A stretch of 56,060 bases of DNA from an uncultured Cyclobacteriaceae bacterium (GTDB taxonomy: Bacteria; Bacteroidota; Bacteroidia; Cytophagales; Cyclobacteriaceae), in contig CALGOB010000041.1 of the NCBI GenBank assembly GCA_937958005.1, positions 1 through 56,060 of the forward strand, given 5' to 3'. Each line of letters opens with the position of its first letter. Position 1 is the stretch's first letter. This document shows positions 54,761 through 56,060 of the stretch, piece by piece. The translations under genes and the position numbers were made by a program. Below the pieces are notes generated by a model that saw only the letters and a list, made by a program, of their open reading frames with translations, was not told where the DNA came from and ran no database searches.

Positions 54761-56060
54761 TAATGCCTCCTATCTCTTCTAAGATAGTACTGCCCAAGTT
54801 TTTAAGTTTTGATTTTTGTCTTCTGATAACAAATAACATAAAGATCAGCAACAGGATAAAGCCCACCAAAAACCCAATGATGTATTTATATTTTTTCAGC
54901 TGAGCCACAAAGTAATTTTCACTTTGGTGCTTGTCTATCCAGCTTTTTAAATTGGCTGCAGAATATTGATTGTTCAAAGCCTCTTTAGTAGCGGCAAATT
55001 CATCTATTGCCACATAAAACAAATCTGCAGAAGCACTGCTATTTTTATGATCATCCACTTTTCTGTACGCTAAATCCATGAGTCGAAAAAGTTCTATATG
55101 CTCTTTTATAGATTCTACAGCAATGTAGCATTCTTTGGCCTTTTGATAATATACGATGCCCTCCTCATGCTCACCTAATTCTACATAACTAGTTCCTAAA
55201 TCCATATAAGTGATGAATTTTTCAGTATCGCTGTTTTTTATTGCGAGAGCTTTTCTTAAATAGGGAACAGCCTCTTTATAATTTCCCTCATACATATAGC
55301 TACTGCCCATATCGTGAAGTGCCTTACCAACATACCTGAGATAACCACGAGACGTGTCTCCTTCATAGTTAATTATAGTTTGATAATAGGATCTTGCTTC
55401 CTCATAATCTTCCAATGCCGAATAAAGTAATCCCAAGCGGTGATAAAGCTTGACTTGCCTCAGTTCATCATTGTTTTCTAAAGCATGATCTAACCCTTCT
55501 AAATAAACTTCTTTCGCTTTTTCATAGATTCTGATTTTCTTGTAGGCATTGCCTAGAATGAACCAACCCCGACCCAAGGGTACGGGGTATCTATGGGCAA
55601 TAATTTAATGATCGACTCAAGAGTCGGGGCGCCCGGCCAGAGAAATTAATATCCCTTAGGGATTAAACAATAGACCAGCTCTATCTTTATCCCCCACATA
55701 TTCTAACGCATCTTTATAATATTCAATGGCTAAGTCATAATTGGCATGGATTTTACAAAGCCCGCCTATGTTGCTCATGATTTGATATCTGTCAACATGA
55801 TATTGCTTATCTTCAGGAATCACTTCCAGTGCCTTTAGATAATCATCAGAAGATCTTCTATAATCTTTTAGTTTACTATAGGCATATGCCCTAAGGTAAT
55901 AACTATAGTAGTCTTGGGAATTCCCCAAATTTTGCTTTAAGTTTTCATCAGCATAGAAAATGACAGAGTCATAGTTAGTGGTTAAAAAACTTTCAGAGGT
56001 CTGGTTCAGACTACTTTTCAGAATTTCTCCCTCTTGACAAGAAAAGAACAGAGTAAAAAA
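54744..56060 (-). pseudogene. TPR lipoprotein with C-terminal membrane helix, split by R1; 5' end beyond the window
   Basis: Begins outside the window; the first visible residues FFTLFFSCQEGE are a lipobox. Six or more TPRs follow (YYLRAYAYSKLKDYRRSSDD, IGGLCKIHANYDLAIEYYKDAL, GLLYSALEDYEEARSYYQTI), then a membrane helix IIGFLVGFILLLIFMLFVI near the end and a short cytoplasmic tail. Such proteins are signal-transduction TPRs of Bacteroidota. An R1 copy (55557-55661) adds 105 bp: the frame is kept but R1 supplies stop codons (first at 55656). Without it the join reads AGLLFN-LGNAYKK, an ideal TPR. A partial downstream product from an internal start is possible. Confidence 0.88.
55557..55667 (+). 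mobile_element. R1 repeat, copy 15, inserted in the TPR gene
   Basis: Consensus copy with one change (CCAGAGAAATTAAT). The host gene dates it as an insertion: removing 55557-55661 (AATGAACC to TTAGGG, 105 bp) leaves TTTAAT joined to CTAGGC on the minus strand and restores the protein. Hence TTTAAT belongs to the target, and there is no target duplication. Confidence 0.95.

Noticed and set aside
55557-55667. R1 as a classical MITE with terminal inverted repeats, or as a small intron
   Set aside because: The two ends are not complementary to each other, no target duplication is seen, and 105 bp is too short for a group I or II intron; no splice-site logic is visible.
1-56060. Integrative element or prophage spanning the window
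   Set aside because: No integrase, relaxase, phage structural or conjugation genes, and the housekeeping genes are spread across the window.

Overview
The window looks like a chromosomal segment of an AT-rich Bacteroidota, most likely a marine Cytophagales (Fulvivirga/Marivirga/Roseivirga-like). The reasons are the TonB receptor with an N-terminal carboxypeptidase-regulatory domain, many small lipoproteins, LytTR two-component genes, DPP IV-type peptidases, PadR/FtsX permease pairs, and the near absence of Shine-Dalgarno sequences. I see no tRNA, rRNA, CRISPR array, prophage or conjugation genes.

Layout. 0-3.4 kb: rpe followed by a TonB-dependent receptor. 3.7-6 kb: a PoNi-type (DUF1910/DUF1911) immunity gene, a decayed second copy, and an internally deleted IS5-like transposase. 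6-14 kb: a lipoprotein, hxlR/azoR/AlkC-AlkD-like repair gene, a membrane protein, a GNAT and a PqqB-like metallo-hydrolase. 14.6-18.7 kb: padR plus an FtsX-type permease, then an AHL-lactonase-like gene broken by a frameshift and by a 99-bp mobile element. 20-25 kb: FAD/Fe-S dehydrogenase and glycogen branching enzyme. 25.4-26.9 kb: a relict IS200/IS605-like element. 26.9-31 kb: cysE-cysM and a DPP IV-like peptidase. 31-38.6 kb: DUF2809 and DUF2339 membrane proteins, a hotdog thioesterase, a gluzincin-like protein and a cysteine-rich lipoprotein. 39-43.7 kb: a surface protein, an S33 peptidase and a LytS/LytTR pair. 44-46 kb: DUF3995 and TPR proteins and an IS21 scrap. 46.6-52.7 kb: the most interesting genes, a catalase-like/LodA fusion (CTQ quinoprotein oxidase), its LodB-type flavoprotein, and a kinase-like putative toxin/cargo protein. 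53-56 kb: a small protein, an XRE regulator and a TPR lipoprotein gene split by a repeat.

The dominant structural signal is a dense set of dispersed non-coding repeats. R1 (105-bp core, about 111 bp with its target) occurs in at least 15 recognisable copies plus fragments, in several subfamilies, with a hairpin near each end and no terminal inverted repeats. One copy sits inside the TPR gene; removing exactly 105 bp restores a perfect TPR motif, which fixes the element ends and suggests IS200/IS605-like insertion after TTTAAT with no target duplication. A decayed tnpA flanked by R1-like ends at 25.4-26.2 kb is a candidate parent. R3 is a 99-bp, TA-flanked, IS630-like MITE (3 copies, one inside the lactonase gene). 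R2 (palindromic ends, short and long forms), R4, R5, R6 and a 134-bp MITE nested inside an R1 copy complete the set. Families R1-R6 are names used only in this annotation.

Functionally, the housekeeping genes (rpe, cysE-cysM, glgB) are intact, while the spaces between them collect immunity genes, regulators, stress genes and repeats. The LodA/LodB genes would make a peroxide-generating amino-acid or protein oxidase with its own catalase-like domain.
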